DNA from: DSWT01 sp035373625
GTDB lineage: Bacteria > Chloroflexota > Anaerolineae > B4-G1 > SLSP01
NCBI GenBank assembly: GCA_035373625.1
Contig: DAOSNS010000010.1
Span: 1-64,000, forward strand
DNA length: 64,000 bases
Direction of reading: 5' to 3'
The notes below the pieces were generated by a model. The model had not been told where the DNA came from. It searched no databases and worked only from the letters and a program-made list of their open reading frames with translations. Position numbers and translations under genes: made by a program. Numbering within the stretch: position 1 is the first letter of the stretch; every line of letters starts with the position of its first letter. Below are positions 31,380 through 40,402 of this stretch, one piece after another.

Positions 31380-34300
31380 ATGGGACACTTATCGGCAGAA
31401 CAAATCCATTGGCTTGAAACGACTTTTGGCGACCGGATGACAACCCGGCGCGTGGAGCGCAAGCTCTACAGTCACGATGTCGGCGAGATGCCGCTGTTGA
31501 TCAAACCGCTTATCGGGACGCCGATGGCCGACGCCATCGTGCAACCGGAATCGGAAGCGGAGATCGTCGCGCTGGTAAAGTGGGCAGCAGCGAATCACAT
31601 CCCACTCACGCCGCGCGGCAAGGCAACCTCCGGCTATGGTGGCGTGCTGCCCGTAAAGGGCGGCGTGGTCATTGACTTCTTCCGTATGGCAAAGGTGCTG
31701 CACGTGGACGTCGCAGCGCAAACCGCCACGCTGCAACCGGGCATCGTCTGGGAGAATGCCGACCGCGAACTGAAGAAGCACGGGATGACGCTGCGCACCT
31801 ACCCCAGCAGCTACCCCTCGGCGACGGCGGGCGGTTGGCTGGCGCAGGGCGGCGCGGGCTACGGCGCCTTCGAGGCGGGGTGGTTCCGCGACAACGTCAT
31901 CAGCGCGCGCGTGGTGCTCGGCAATGGCGAGGTCGGTATGTTCGACGGCGAGGGCCTGGATATGATCTACGAGGCCGAAGGCATCACCGGCATCATCACC
32001 GAGATGACGATCAAGATCATGCCCGAAGTCCCGCTGGATATCCTCTCCATCGGCTGCCCCGACGCGCACGAGCTGCAACACCTGCTGGAAGGCTTTATGG
32101 AGTGCAATCTGCCAATCTGGTCTATGCACTTCATCAACCCACGCATGGCCGCGCTGAAAAACCAGGCGCCCCCCATGATGCACCAGGGCCATCCTGTCGA
32201 AAAGCACATCGAATTGCCCGAAACCTATATCACCACGATTGCCGTCCGCCAAACAGATAGCGAGATGGTGCGGGCGAAGCTGGCCGAGCGGATGAACACC
32301 GGCAAGTGCAAGGCCACCCTCCTCAGCGACGAAATCGCGCAACACGAGTGGGCCAACCGCTTCCGCATTATGACGGTGAAGCGTCTGGGGCCAAGCCTGG
32401 TGCCGGCGGAGGTCGTCGTGCCGCTTTCCGGCCTCGGCGCGATGCTGTCCGACGTCGAAACCAAAATCGCGCAGCCCGTGGTAAAAGAAGGGGTGCTCAT
32501 CCGCCAGGGACGCAACCCCAAAGGCGAGCCGGAGGTCGTCATCCTCGGGTTCATCCCCGCCGACCAGCGCAAGCTGAGCTACAACTTTGTCTTCCCGCTC
32601 TCGCTGACCATCGCCCGCATCGCCGAGAAATACGGCGGGCGGCCCTATGCCACCGGCCTGTACTATTCCAAGATGGCGCCCAAGATTTTGGGGGCGGAAC
32701 GCGCGCGCGTGATGAAGGAATTCAAGGCCAAAGCCGACCCCGCCGGGATTCTCAACCCCGGCAAGGTCATCGGCAACGCGCTCATCAGCAACGCGCTCAT
32801 TGCCGCCAACGCCTTCGAGCCGCTGCTGCGACCGTTCGGCAACGCCGTAAGCACCGACGTGGGCGAGAAATTCCCCGACAAGCCCGTGCGTGGCATCCCT
32901 GCCGATGTGGCGTGGTATGCCTACGCCTGCTCACAGTGCGGCTACTGCGTCCAGGAATGTGATCAATACTACGGGCGCGGTTGGGAAAGCCAGAGTCCGC
33001 GCGGCAAGTGGTACTGGCTGCGCGAGTTTATGGAAGGCCGCGAGAAGTGGGATCAATTTATGGTAGATACGTTCCTGGTCTGCACCACCTGCGAGCTGTG
33101 CAATCTGCGTTGTTCGGCCTCGCTGCCCATCGAATCCTCATGGATGAAACTGCGCGGCAAGCTGATCCACGAGGACGGCAAGATGACCTTCCCGCCCTTC
33201 GAGATGATGGCGGCGGCGCTCACCGACCAGGGCAACATCTGGGCCGGGTATCGTCGCAACCGCGATGCCTGGTTCCCGGAAGACCTGCGCGAAAAACACA
33301 GTGACAAAAAGGCCAAAGCGGTTTACTTCGCCGGTTGTACCGTGAGCTACGTCGAACACGACATCGGGCAGGCCTCGGTGCGGCTGCTGGACGAGGCCGG
33401 GGTGGACTTCACCTATGTCGGCAAGAAGGAGAACTGCTGCGGCACGCCGATGCTCGTCGCAGGCAAATGGGATGTCTTCGTGGAGACGATGAAGAAGAAC
33501 ATTGCCGCCGTCAAAGCTACCGGAGCCGACACCGTGATCACCTCCTGCCCGGCGTGCAATATGATGTGGCGGCACGTCTACCCGGAGTGGTGCGAGAAAC
33601 TGGGGATCGAATACGGCATCACCGCCAGGCACTATAGCGAGGTCGTCGCCGAGAAAGTGCGCGACGGTTCCTTCACCTTCCCGGAAGCCGGCGTCGCGCC
33701 TGTGACCGTCACCTGGCACGACTCTTGCCACATAGGGCGTGTCTCGCACGTTTACGAGGAGCCGCGTGAGATCATCAAGGCCATCCCCGGCGTGAACTAC
33801 GTGGATATGGAATACAACCGCGATGCTGCGCACTGCTGCGGCAGCGTGCTCACGCTCATCAAGGAGCCACCGGTGGCCGCCGAAGTGGGTAAGCATCGGC
33901 TGGATGAAGCCATCGAAGCCGGCGCGCAGAAAGTGCTGGCGGCCTGCCCATGCTGCGAATTTCAGTTCCGCGTTGCCCGCGACAAGAAGAACCTGGACAT
34001 TGAGATCGTAGACCTGGCGCGCTTCTGCGCCGAGGCACTTGGCTACACCGACCTGCCCGATCCACACCCGGAGGTCAAGGCGCAGTGGGCCGTCTTCGAA
34101 GCCATGATCGCGCTGATGACGCCGCAGGGCTTCGCCGACCTGATGGGGACGATGTGGCCGGAGCTGATTGACGCGATGCCGTTCGGCATGGGCAAGATGA
34201 TGCGCGCGATGGGCAAAATCCCCGGCGCGCTGGAGCTGATGAAGCCGTTGTTCCCGGTGCTCTTCCCCAAACTGCTGCCGCTGATGATGCCGAAGGTGAT

Positions 34301-34469
34301 GGACACCATGCTCGCCCGCGTCGCCGCGCAAATCCCGATGCCCGACTACATGGCCGAGCAGATGCCCGACCTGATGCCGAAGGTAATGGACAACCTCATG
34401 CCGCACATGATCGGCGATGTAGTGCCGCTCGTTACCGAGCCGATGATTGCCTATCTGAAAGGAAGCTAG
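31380..34469 (+). CDS. FAD-linked oxidase / Fe-S oxidoreductase fusion (GlcD-GlcF-like) with Met/Pro-rich tail
   Basis: 1029 residues from the ATG preceded by GGGAGGA. Residues 1 to about 480 form a PCMH-type FAD domain (PRGKATSGYGG, then GGWLAQGGAGYGAFE) plus the FAD-oxidase C-terminal domain. Two Fe-S motifs follow: CSQCGYCVQEC (about 516-527) and CTTCELCNLRC (about 568-578). Two cysteine-rich CCG domains come next (YFAGCTVSY with ENCCGTP and SCPAC; WHDSCHIGR with AHCCGS and ACPCC). This is a lactate/glycolate-type dehydrogenase. The last 120 or so residues are a Met/Pro-rich amphipathic array with repeated LMPKVMD-like units, not part of the usual family. An ArsR gene precedes it; a terminator follows. 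Confidence 0.88.
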   Translation: MGHLSAEQIHWLETTFGDRMTTRRVERKLYSHDVGEMPLLIKPLIGTPMADAIVQPESEAEIVALVKWAAANHIPLTPRGKATSGYGGVLPVKGGVVIDFFRMAKVLHVDVAAQTATLQPGIVWENADRELKKHGMTLRTYPSSYPSATAGGWLAQGGAGYGAFEAGWFRDNVISARVVLGNGEVGMFDGEGLDMIYEAEGITGIITEMTIKIMPEVPLDILSIGCPDAHELQHLLEGFMECNLPIWSMHFINPRMAALKNQAPPMMHQGHPVEKHIELPETYITTIAVRQTDSEMVRAKLAERMNTGKCKATLLSDEIAQHEWANRFRIMTVKRLGPSLVPAEVVVPLSGLGAMLSDVETKIAQPVVKEGVLIRQGRNPKGEPEVVILGFIPADQRKLSYNFVFPLSLTIARIAEKYGGRPYATGLYYSKMAPKILGAERARVMKEFKAKADPAGILNPGKVIGNALISNALIAANAFEPLLRPFGNAVSTDVGEKFPDKPVRGIPADVAWYAYACSQCGYCVQECDQYYGRGWESQSPRGKWYWLREFMEGREKWDQFMVDTFLVCTTCELCNLRCSASLPIESSWMKLRGKLIHEDGKMTFPPFEMMAAALTDQGNIWAGYRRNRDAWFPEDLREKHSDKKAKAVYFAGCTVSYVEHDIGQASVRLLDEAGVDFTYVGKKENCCGTPMLVAGKWDVFVETMKKNIAAVKATGADTVITSCPACNMMWRHVYPEWCEKLGIEYGITARHYSEVVAEKVRDGSFTFPEAGVAPVTVTWHDSCHIGRVSHVYEEPREIIKAIPGVNYVDMEYNRDAAHCCGSVLTLIKEPPVAAEVGKHRLDEAIEAGAQKVLAACPCCEFQFRVARDKKNLDIEIVDLARFCAEALGYTDLPDPHPEVKAQWAVFEAMIALMTPQGFADLMGTMWPELIDAMPFGMGKMMRAMGKIPGALELMKPLFPVLFPKLLPLMMPKVMDTMLARVAAQIPMPDYMAEQMPDLMPKVMDNLMPHMIGDVVPLVTEPMIAYLKGS

Positions 34470-34479
34470 ATAAAACAGA

Positions 34480-34519
34480 AAGAGCGCGCCCGATTGTGTC
34501 TCCAATCGGGCGCGTTCTT
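34480..34519. terminator. Bidirectional intrinsic terminator
   Basis: 17-bp arms (34480-34496 and 34503-34519, one G-T pair) with a 6-nt loop. A/T-rich flanks lie on both sides. It lies between the oxidoreductase and the convergent STAND gene. Confidence 0.85.
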
Positions 34520-34534
34520 AAAAGACCAACTGAC

Positions 34535-34597
34535 TTACGATTCCGACACAAATTTCTCAGCAACAAACGTAAACAAATCCTCCAGATATGTTGTCAT
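34535..34597 (-). CDS. Possible 20-residue peptide after the STAND gene
   Basis: The frame reads MTTYLEDLFTFVAEKFVSES. Its ATG lies 6 nt after the stop of the STAND gene, and AGGTGA (partly within that stop) is a plausible ribosome site. It is amphipathic and acidic. Speculative. Confidence 0.25.
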   Translation of the reverse strand: MTTYLEDLFTFVAEKFVSES

Positions 34598-34603
34598 TTC
34601 TGT

Positions 34604-36253
34604 TCACCTGATCGAAAGCATACTTTGTGTGAGATTGCGTTCCAATGCTTCCAACCACAAGCGCAGTTGCGCGGCGCGTGGGTCGCCGATCATCTTGAAA
34701 AGCGCCAGAGCGTGCCGCCAACTTTCCCGCGCGCGTTTGATGTCTCCCAAAGCCCCACAGACCGTGCCGATGTGCATCAAAGCCGTGGCCTCGCCGGTGC
34801 GATCGTGAAGATCGTAAGCAATCTGGAGATAGGCTTCGTAAACCTCCAATGCCCGCTTTGCATCACCTTGCGCAGTGTAGGCTTGTCCCAGGTAGTTCAA
34901 GACCAGCGCCTCGGTGGCGCGATCCAAAGCACGGGCGGCCTGCAGGATACGCTCCAGCATCACCGTGCGTTCGGCCAGCGGCACCAGGGTTTGTAGAATG
35001 GGCAAGACGCGGCCGGCAAACTCACACAACCAGCGATCAACATCATCGGGGCGTGGCCAACCGGGATCGGCGCTGCTCATCCGCAGCCAGGCCGCCCATA
35101 CGTGCGGCCAGACCGCGAGGAAACGCGCCACCCCCTCTTCCCTATGAACACCCCCTGCCCTGTAGAGGGCATTGGCGCGACCGGCTTCGATCAGGGTATA
35201 ACGTACATAGCGTCCCATCACCTGACGGGTCCACTCCGGCTGTCCAAGCAAAAGCTCCTGGATGTAGACAGCGACCAGATCGTGTAAGGCGTATAAATCC
35301 GCTTCCGGGTAATACATAACCAGGTTGCGACGCACAAAAGCCACCAGCAAGGCGTCGGCTGCCGCCGGATCAAGCCCCCAGATCATCGCAGCGGCAGCAC
35401 GGCTAAACGGTGCCGGAAAGACAGCCAGGGCTTCAAAAAAAGTGCGCTGTTCGACGGGCAAAGTCTCATAAGCCAGCTCTAAAGCAATAGCCACCGGAAG
35501 ATTGATGCCGGTGGGACGCAGCGCCATGAGCCGTCGGTGAATAGTATTGTAGCGGCTCAGCAGCGCCCGTGGATTCTTAGCAAACACGTCCCGCAGCAGC
35601 GCCCCAACGATGCGCAACGCAAGCAGGCTACTGCCGAAATTTTCCAGGATTTTGTTCATCAAACGTCGCGGCAAGGTTGCACAGGCAGGAGCGATACGAA
35701 TTAGCAATGCCCGCGCATCTTCTGCAGGCAAGCCACCCAGGCTTAAGGGATACAGTTTCGCCAGCGTAGGGAACTCTGTCCGCGCCGTGACGATCACCGC
35801 CGAAGGCTGACGCGGCACGAGGCGACGCAATTGGGCAGGGCCGGCGGCGTTGTCCAACAACAACAGTACCTTGCGCGCAGCAAAAGTCTCACGATACAGC
35901 TCCTCCAGCGTTTTTTCATCATCGGGGAGCGATGTGTCGGGATAGAAAGGCAAAAGCAGACGACGTTGTGCCTCAGCCGGCGAGAGAGGTTCGATAAAGT
36001 TTGCCAGACCGCCGCGTAAGTCAATTTCAAGACAGCCATCGGGGAAATCCTTGCGCAATTCAACGGCAAGCCGCCGGGCCAACGCCGTCATACCGTTGCC
36101 AAGCTCATCGGCAGGACTGGTAATCAAGACGCCGCGCTCGAAATTCGCCAGCAGGGTGGCAAGCTCTACCTTCCGTCCGGTAAAGTCAACCGGCGGCGGT
36201 ATGAGATTGTAGCACAACCCAGGTGGGCGGATAAAGGTTTCGGATTCCGGCAT
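34604..36253 (-). CDS. STAND (NB-ARC-like) TPR protein with altered Walker A
   Basis: 549 residues from the ATG at 36253; upstream ATGs at 36337 and 36376 exist, but lie in repeat DNA. The NB-ARC-like order is visible: DFTGRKVELATLL, a P-loop region, FPDGCLEIDLRGG, Walker B VLLLLDN, sensor AVIVTARTEF, LGGLPAEDARALL, a winged-helix region, then TPR helices at the C-terminus (GQAYTAQGDAKRALEVYE). The P-loop reads ADELGNGMT, so the invariant GK(T/S) lysine is Met; nucleotide hydrolysis is doubtful, although Walker B is intact. No effector domain is attached. It is not clear what it regulates. A 20-codon frame follows. Confidence 0.78.
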   Translation of the reverse strand: MPESETFIRPPGLCYNLIPPPVDFTGRKVELATLLANFERGVLITSPADELGNGMTALARRLAVELRKDFPDGCLEIDLRGGLANFIEPLSPAEAQRRLLLPFYPDTSLPDDEKTLEELYRETFAARKVLLLLDNAAGPAQLRRLVPRQPSAVIVTARTEFPTLAKLYPLSLGGLPAEDARALLIRIAPACATLPRRLMNKILENFGSSLLALRIVGALLRDVFAKNPRALLSRYNTIHRRLMALRPTGINLPVAIALELAYETLPVEQRTFFEALAVFPAPFSRAAAAMIWGLDPAAADALLVAFVRRNLVMYYPEADLYALHDLVAVYIQELLLGQPEWTRQVMGRYVRYTLIEAGRANALYRAGGVHREEGVARFLAVWPHVWAAWLRMSSADPGWPRPDDVDRWLCEFAGRVLPILQTLVPLAERTVMLERILQAARALDRATEALVLNYLGQAYTAQGDAKRALEVYEAYLQIAYDLHDRTGEATALMHIGTVCGALGDIKRARESWRHALALFKMIGDPRAAQLRLWLEALERNLTQSMLSIR

Positions 36254-36325
36254 GTGAACAATCCCCGTCCTGCGCAGAATACCTACATTGTAGGAGTTCT
36301 TGCCCACAAAGCAAATTCCCCGGTA

Positions 36326-36550
36326 AGGCTCTGTCATTCTCGTTACAATGGCTTCGCGCGGATCGCCAGGCTTCAACTGGCTTCGAGCGGGTCGCCAGGC
36401 TTCAACCGGCTTCGAGCGGGTCGCCAGGCTTCAACTGGCTTCGAGCGGATCGCCAGGCTTCAACCGGCTTCGAGCGGGTCGCCAGGCTTCAACCGGCTTC
36501 GAGCGGATCGCCAGATCCGCGTTTCTAAGAATAAGGCTCTGCGTCCCTGG
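36326..36550. repeat. 29-bp minisatellite within REP-like element, copy C
   Basis: After a GTCATTCTCGTTACAATGG block come about six tandem 29-bp units of the form CTTCGAGCGGGTCGCCAGGC then TTCAACCGG, with A/G and C/T variants. The last ends in GCGGATCGCCAGATCCGC, a hairpin with GCCA loop. The same flanks enclose a single unit at 4381-4500. The upstream end lies in the 5' region of the STAND gene. Confidence 0.9.
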
Positions 36551-36560
36551 AATTTTACTT

Positions 36561-36588
36561 TTGACGAATGTTGAGGGTGTGCTATAAT
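36561..36588 (+). promoter_or_regulatory. Sigma-70-like promoter of nifJ
   Basis: TTGACG (36561-36566), a 16-nt spacer and a perfect TATAAT (36583-36588). The leader is about 130 nt. Confidence 0.75.
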
Positions 36589-36616
36589 CTTTAAGGTTAC
36601 AATACGCTTTCGGATA

Positions 36617-36651
36617 CAGAAAACGTCCTCACCACTTCCGCCCGTTTTCTG
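36617..36651 (+). promoter_or_regulatory. Leader hairpin of nifJ
   Basis: CAGAAAACG and CGTTTTCTG are perfect 9-bp inverted repeats, 17 nt apart, in the 5' leader. It could be an RNA stem or an operator; there is no U-run directly after it. Confidence 0.45.
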
Positions 36652-36723
36652 CAAAAGAAAAATACGCACCCGGCAAGGGTACGAATATAGTTTTTATAAT
36701 CAACTATTCAGGAGGTCTATACT

Positions 36724-39700
36724 ATGGCAAAACGTAAAATGGTTACGGTAGATGGGAATACCGCGTGCGTGTGGGTCGCCCATAAAATCAATGAGGTCAT
36801 TGCCATTTACCCGATCACCCCGTCTACTTCGATGGGCGAGATGGCCGATGCCTTCTCGGCGGCGGGGCAGACAAACATTTGGGGCACGGTGCCCCTCGTT
36901 GTGGAAATGCAGTCTGAAGGCGGAGCCTCGGCCGCCGTCCATGGGGCGCTGCAAACCGGCTCGCTGACCACCACCTTCACCGCATCCCAGGGCCTCATGT
37001 TGATGATCCCCAGTATGTTCAAGATCGCGGGTGAACTGACGCCGCTGGTCATCCACGTTTCGGCGCGCAGCCTGGCCACACAAGCCCTCTCCATCTTCGG
37101 TGATCACAGCGACGTGATGGCCGTGCGCTCGACCGGCTTTGCGATGTTGGCCAGCAATTCCGTCCAGGAAGCCCATGACTTCGCATTGATTTCGCAGGCA
37201 GCCACGCTGGAAGCGCGCGTCCCCTTCATCCACTTCTTCGACGGCTTCCGCACCAGCAACGAAATCAACAAGATCGAGCAGTTGACGATTGACGACCTGA
37301 AGGCAATGATCAACGACGATCTGGTGCGCGCGCACCGCGCACGCGCCATGAACCCCGATAAACCCATCGTGCGGGGTACCTCACAAGGACCGGATGTCTA
37401 CTTCCAGGGGCGCGAGACGGTCAACCCGTTCTACGCCAAAGTCCCCGGCATCGTCCAGGCGGCGATGGACAAATTCGCCGCGCTCGTCGGACGACAGTAT
37501 CACCTCTTTGACTACGTTGGCGCGCCCGATGCCGAGCACGTCATCGTCATGATGGGCTCCGGCGCGGAAGTGGCCCATGAGACAGTCGAGTATCTCAACG
37601 CTCACGGCGAGAAAGTCGGTCTGCTCAAGGTGCGCCTGTATCGTCCGTTCGACGTGAAGGCATTTGCTGCGGCCCTGCCCAAGAGCGTGAAGCTGCTCGC
37701 CGCGTTGGATCGCACCAAAGAACCCGGCGCCATCGGCGAACCGTTGTACGCGGACTGCATTGCCGCGTTGAAAGAGACCGGGCGCGCGGATGTCCAGGTC
37801 ATCGGCGGGCGCTATGGCCTTTCCAGCAAGGAGTTCACCCCGGCAATGGTCAAGGGCATCTTCGACGAAATGAAGAAGGCCAACCCCAAGAACCACTTCA
37901 CCGTAGGTATCAACGATGATGTGACACACACCAGCATCGCCTACGATCGCTCCTTCAATATTGAGCCGCCGGATGTGGTGCGTGCCATGTTCTTCGGACT
38001 AGGCTCGGATGGTACGGTAGGCGCTAACCACGACACCATCGAGATCATCGGCACGGAAACCGATAACTACGCCCAGGGTTACTTCGCCTACGACGCCAAG
38101 AAGTCGGGTGGGTACACCGTCTCGCACCTGCGCTTCGGGCCACGCCCCATCCGGCAGACCTGCCAGATTTCGTCGGCCAGCTTCATCGGCTGCCATCAAT
38201 TTGTGTACCTGGAGAAACTGGATGTGCTCGGCCCGGCCATCGAAGGCGGCACGTTCCTGTTGAACACGCCCTACGATCCCCGTGAGACATGGGATAAGAT
38301 GCCGCGCCACATCCAGCAGCAAATTATTGACAAGAAGCTCAAGTTCTACGCCATCAATGCCTACAAAGTGGCCGAGGAAGCAGGAATGCCCGGACGCATC
38401 AACACAATCATGCAGACCTGTTTCTTCGCGCTCTCCGGTGTGTTGCCGAAGGATGAGGCGATTGCGAAGATCAAGGAAGCCATCCACAAACGCTTCATCA
38501 AGAAAGGCGAGAACGTCGTCAAACAGAACTTCGCCGCCGTAGATAACGCGCTGGCCAACCTGGTCGAAATCCAGGTGCCCGCCGAAGCTACCAGCACCGT
38601 CGAAGTGCCGCCGATTATGATGCCCGGCGGGCCGGAATTCGTCTACGAGGTCGCCGCCAAGATCGCCTCGCTCACGGGCGATACCGTTCCCGTCTCGGCC
38701 ATGCCTGTGGACGGCACGGTGCCCAGCGGTACCACGCAGTATGAGAAGCGCAGCATCGCGCTCGAAATGCCCGTGTGGAACCCCGACGTGTGTATCCAGT
38801 GTGGCAAGTGTGCGATGGCCTGTCCGCACGCCGTCATCCGTATGAAGATTTACGATCCGGCCTATCTGGAGAACGCACCCGCCGGGTTCAAATTCACCGA
38901 CGCCAAGGGGAAGAAATTCGAGGGCAAGAAGTTCACCATCCAGGCCGCGCCCGAAGATTGCACCGGTTGTGGCCTGTGCGTGGAAACCTGCCCGGCGCAG
39001 GACAAGCAGAATCCCGGTCGCAAGGCCATCAACATGACCCCGCAACCGCCGATCCGCGCGCAGCAGCGTGAATACTGGAACTTCTTCTTCAACGTGTTGC
39101 CCGATTACGACCGCAGTGAGCTGAATCTGAACACGGTCAAGGAAACCCAACTCCTGCGCCCGTTGTTCGAGTTCTCCGGCGCATGCGGTGGCTGCGGTGA
39201 GACGCCTTATATCCGCCTGGTGTCGCAACTGTTCGGCGACCGCGCCATCATCGCCAACGCTACCGGCTGTTCATCCATCTACGGTGGGCACATGCCCACC
39301 ACGCCCTACACCAAGAACGCCGAGGGTCGCGGCCCGACGTGGAACAACAGCTTGTTCGAGGACGCCGCTGAGTTCGGGTTCGGCTTCCGGCTGACGCTGG
39401 ACAAGCAGGAGCAATACGCGCGGGAGCTGGTGGCCCAGTTCCGCGACAAGCTCGGCGATGAACTGGCCGAAGGGTTGCTCCATGCACCACAGGAGACCGA
39501 AGCCGATTATGCCGCGCAACGCGAGCGTGTGGCGCAACTGCGCATCCGCCTGGCCGAGGACGACAGCCCGAAAGCCAAAGACCTGTTGAGTCTGGCCGAT
39601 GTGCTGGTACGGCGCTCCGTCTGGGTCTTCGGTGGCGACGGGTGGGCCTACGACATCGGCTTTGGCGGATTGGATCACGTGCTGGCGCAGGGTCGCAAGG

Positions 39701-40302
39701 TCAACCTGCTGGTGCTCGATACGCAGGTGTACTCCAACACCGGCGGGCAAATGTCGAAGGCAACGCCGCGCGGTGCAGTGGCGAAGTTCGCCGCTGCCGG
39801 GCGTCCGCTGCCCAAGAAAGACCTCGGCCTGATTGCAATGACCTACGGCAACATCTACGTCGCGCAGATTGCGATGGGGGCCGATGACGCACAGGCGCTC
39901 AAGGCCATCCGCGAAGCCGAGTCTTATCCCGGTTCCAGCCTCATCATCGCCTACAGCCACTGCATCAACCAGGGGCTTCCGCAGATGAAGTACGGCTTCG
40001 AGCAGCAGAAGAAGGCCGTGGCCTCCGGTGCGTGGATTCTCTACCGCTACGATCCCCGCCTGATCCAGGAAGGCAAGAACCCCCTGCAACTGGATTACGG
40101 TCCGCACAAGCGCGAGGAGAAACCGCAGTTGGACATTGCGGAGTACATGTACAACGAGGTGCGCTTCAAGACGCTGACGCAATCGAAGCCGGAGATTGCC
40201 AAGCAACTGCTGGAACTGGCCCGTCAGGATGCCGTGGCGCGCTGGGTGTACTACCGACAACTGGCCGCGCTGGACTATAGCTGGGCGGCGGCCGGCAAGT
40301 AG
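36724..40302 (+). CDS. nifJ: Pyruvate:ferredoxin (flavodoxin) oxidoreductase
   Basis: 1192 residues, the size of single-chain PFOR. It oxidises pyruvate with CoA to acetyl-CoA and CO2, passing electrons to ferredoxin. Domain order: N-terminal pyrimidine-binding TPP domain (YPITPSTSMGEMAD), domain II (SGAEVAHETVEYLNAHGEKVG), the 2x4Fe-4S ferredoxin insert (CIQCGKCAMACP at about 690-703 and CTGCGLCVETCP at about 746-757), and the TPP pyrophosphate domain (CGGCGETPYIRL, GDGWAYDIG at about 972, DTQVYSNTGGQMSKATP). All key motifs are intact. The ribosome site is AGGAGG. It is monocistronic: its own promoter and a strong terminator flank it. This points to an anaerobic or facultative metabolism. 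Confidence 0.97.
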   Translation: MAKRKMVTVDGNTACVWVAHKINEVIAIYPITPSTSMGEMADAFSAAGQTNIWGTVPLVVEMQSEGGASAAVHGALQTGSLTTTFTASQGLMLMIPSMFKIAGELTPLVIHVSARSLATQALSIFGDHSDVMAVRSTGFAMLASNSVQEAHDFALISQAATLEARVPFIHFFDGFRTSNEINKIEQLTIDDLKAMINDDLVRAHRARAMNPDKPIVRGTSQGPDVYFQGRETVNPFYAKVPGIVQAAMDKFAALVGRQYHLFDYVGAPDAEHVIVMMGSGAEVAHETVEYLNAHGEKVGLLKVRLYRPFDVKAFAAALPKSVKLLAALDRTKEPGAIGEPLYADCIAALKETGRADVQVIGGRYGLSSKEFTPAMVKGIFDEMKKANPKNHFTVGINDDVTHTSIAYDRSFNIEPPDVVRAMFFGLGSDGTVGANHDTIEIIGTETDNYAQGYFAYDAKKSGGYTVSHLRFGPRPIRQTCQISSASFIGCHQFVYLEKLDVLGPAIEGGTFLLNTPYDPRETWDKMPRHIQQQIIDKKLKFYAINAYKVAEEAGMPGRINTIMQTCFFALSGVLPKDEAIAKIKEAIHKRFIKKGENVVKQNFAAVDNALANLVEIQVPAEATSTVEVPPIMMPGGPEFVYEVAAKIASLTGDTVPVSAMPVDGTVPSGTTQYEKRSIALEMPVWNPDVCIQCGKCAMACPHAVIRMKIYDPAYLENAPAGFKFTDAKGKKFEGKKFTIQAAPEDCTGCGLCVETCPAQDKQNPGRKAINMTPQPPIRAQQREYWNFFFNVLPDYDRSELNLNTVKETQLLRPLFEFSGACGGCGETPYIRLVSQLFGDRAIIANATGCSSIYGGHMPTTPYTKNAEGRGPTWNNSLFEDAAEFGFGFRLTLDKQEQYARELVAQFRDKLGDELAEGLLHAPQETEADYAAQRERVAQLRIRLAEDDSPKAKDLLSLADVLVRRSVWVFGGDGWAYDIGFGGLDHVLAQGRKVNLLVLDTQVYSNTGGQMSKATPRGAVAKFAAAGRPLPKKDLGLIAMTYGNIYVAQIAMGADDAQALKAIREAESYPGSSLIIAYSHCINQGLPQMKYGFEQQKKAVASGAWILYRYDPRLIQEGKNPLQLDYGPHKREEKPQLDIAEYMYNEVRFKTLTQSKPEIAKQLLELARQDAVARWVYYRQLAALDYSWAAAGK

Positions 40303-40329
40303 TCCCCCAACACCCAATAGGGTCAAATC

Positions 40330-40365
40330 AACCCGCCCACAGAATCATCTGTGGGCGGGTTTGTT
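40330..40365 (+). terminator. Intrinsic terminator of nifJ
   Basis: 14-bp perfect stem (AACCCGCCCACAGA and its complement), loop ATCA, followed by TTGTT. Confidence 0.9.
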
Positions 40366-40402
40366 ATCAGCCATCAACGCTGGCTCAATCTAGAGAATAC
40401 GA

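Noticed and set aside
33138..34505. 455-codon minus-strand frame opposite the FAD/Fe-S oxidoreductase
   Set aside because: The plus-strand protein has all Fe-S motifs here; the antisense product is low-complexity His/Arg/Gly.
36356..36530. CRISPR array
   Set aside because: The 29-bp units are directly adjacent with no unique spacers, and no cas gene is near; it is a minisatellite.
37999..39228. 409-codon antisense frame inside nifJ
   Set aside because: It overlaps the ferredoxin and TPP domains of nifJ and has no recognisable domain or ribosome site.
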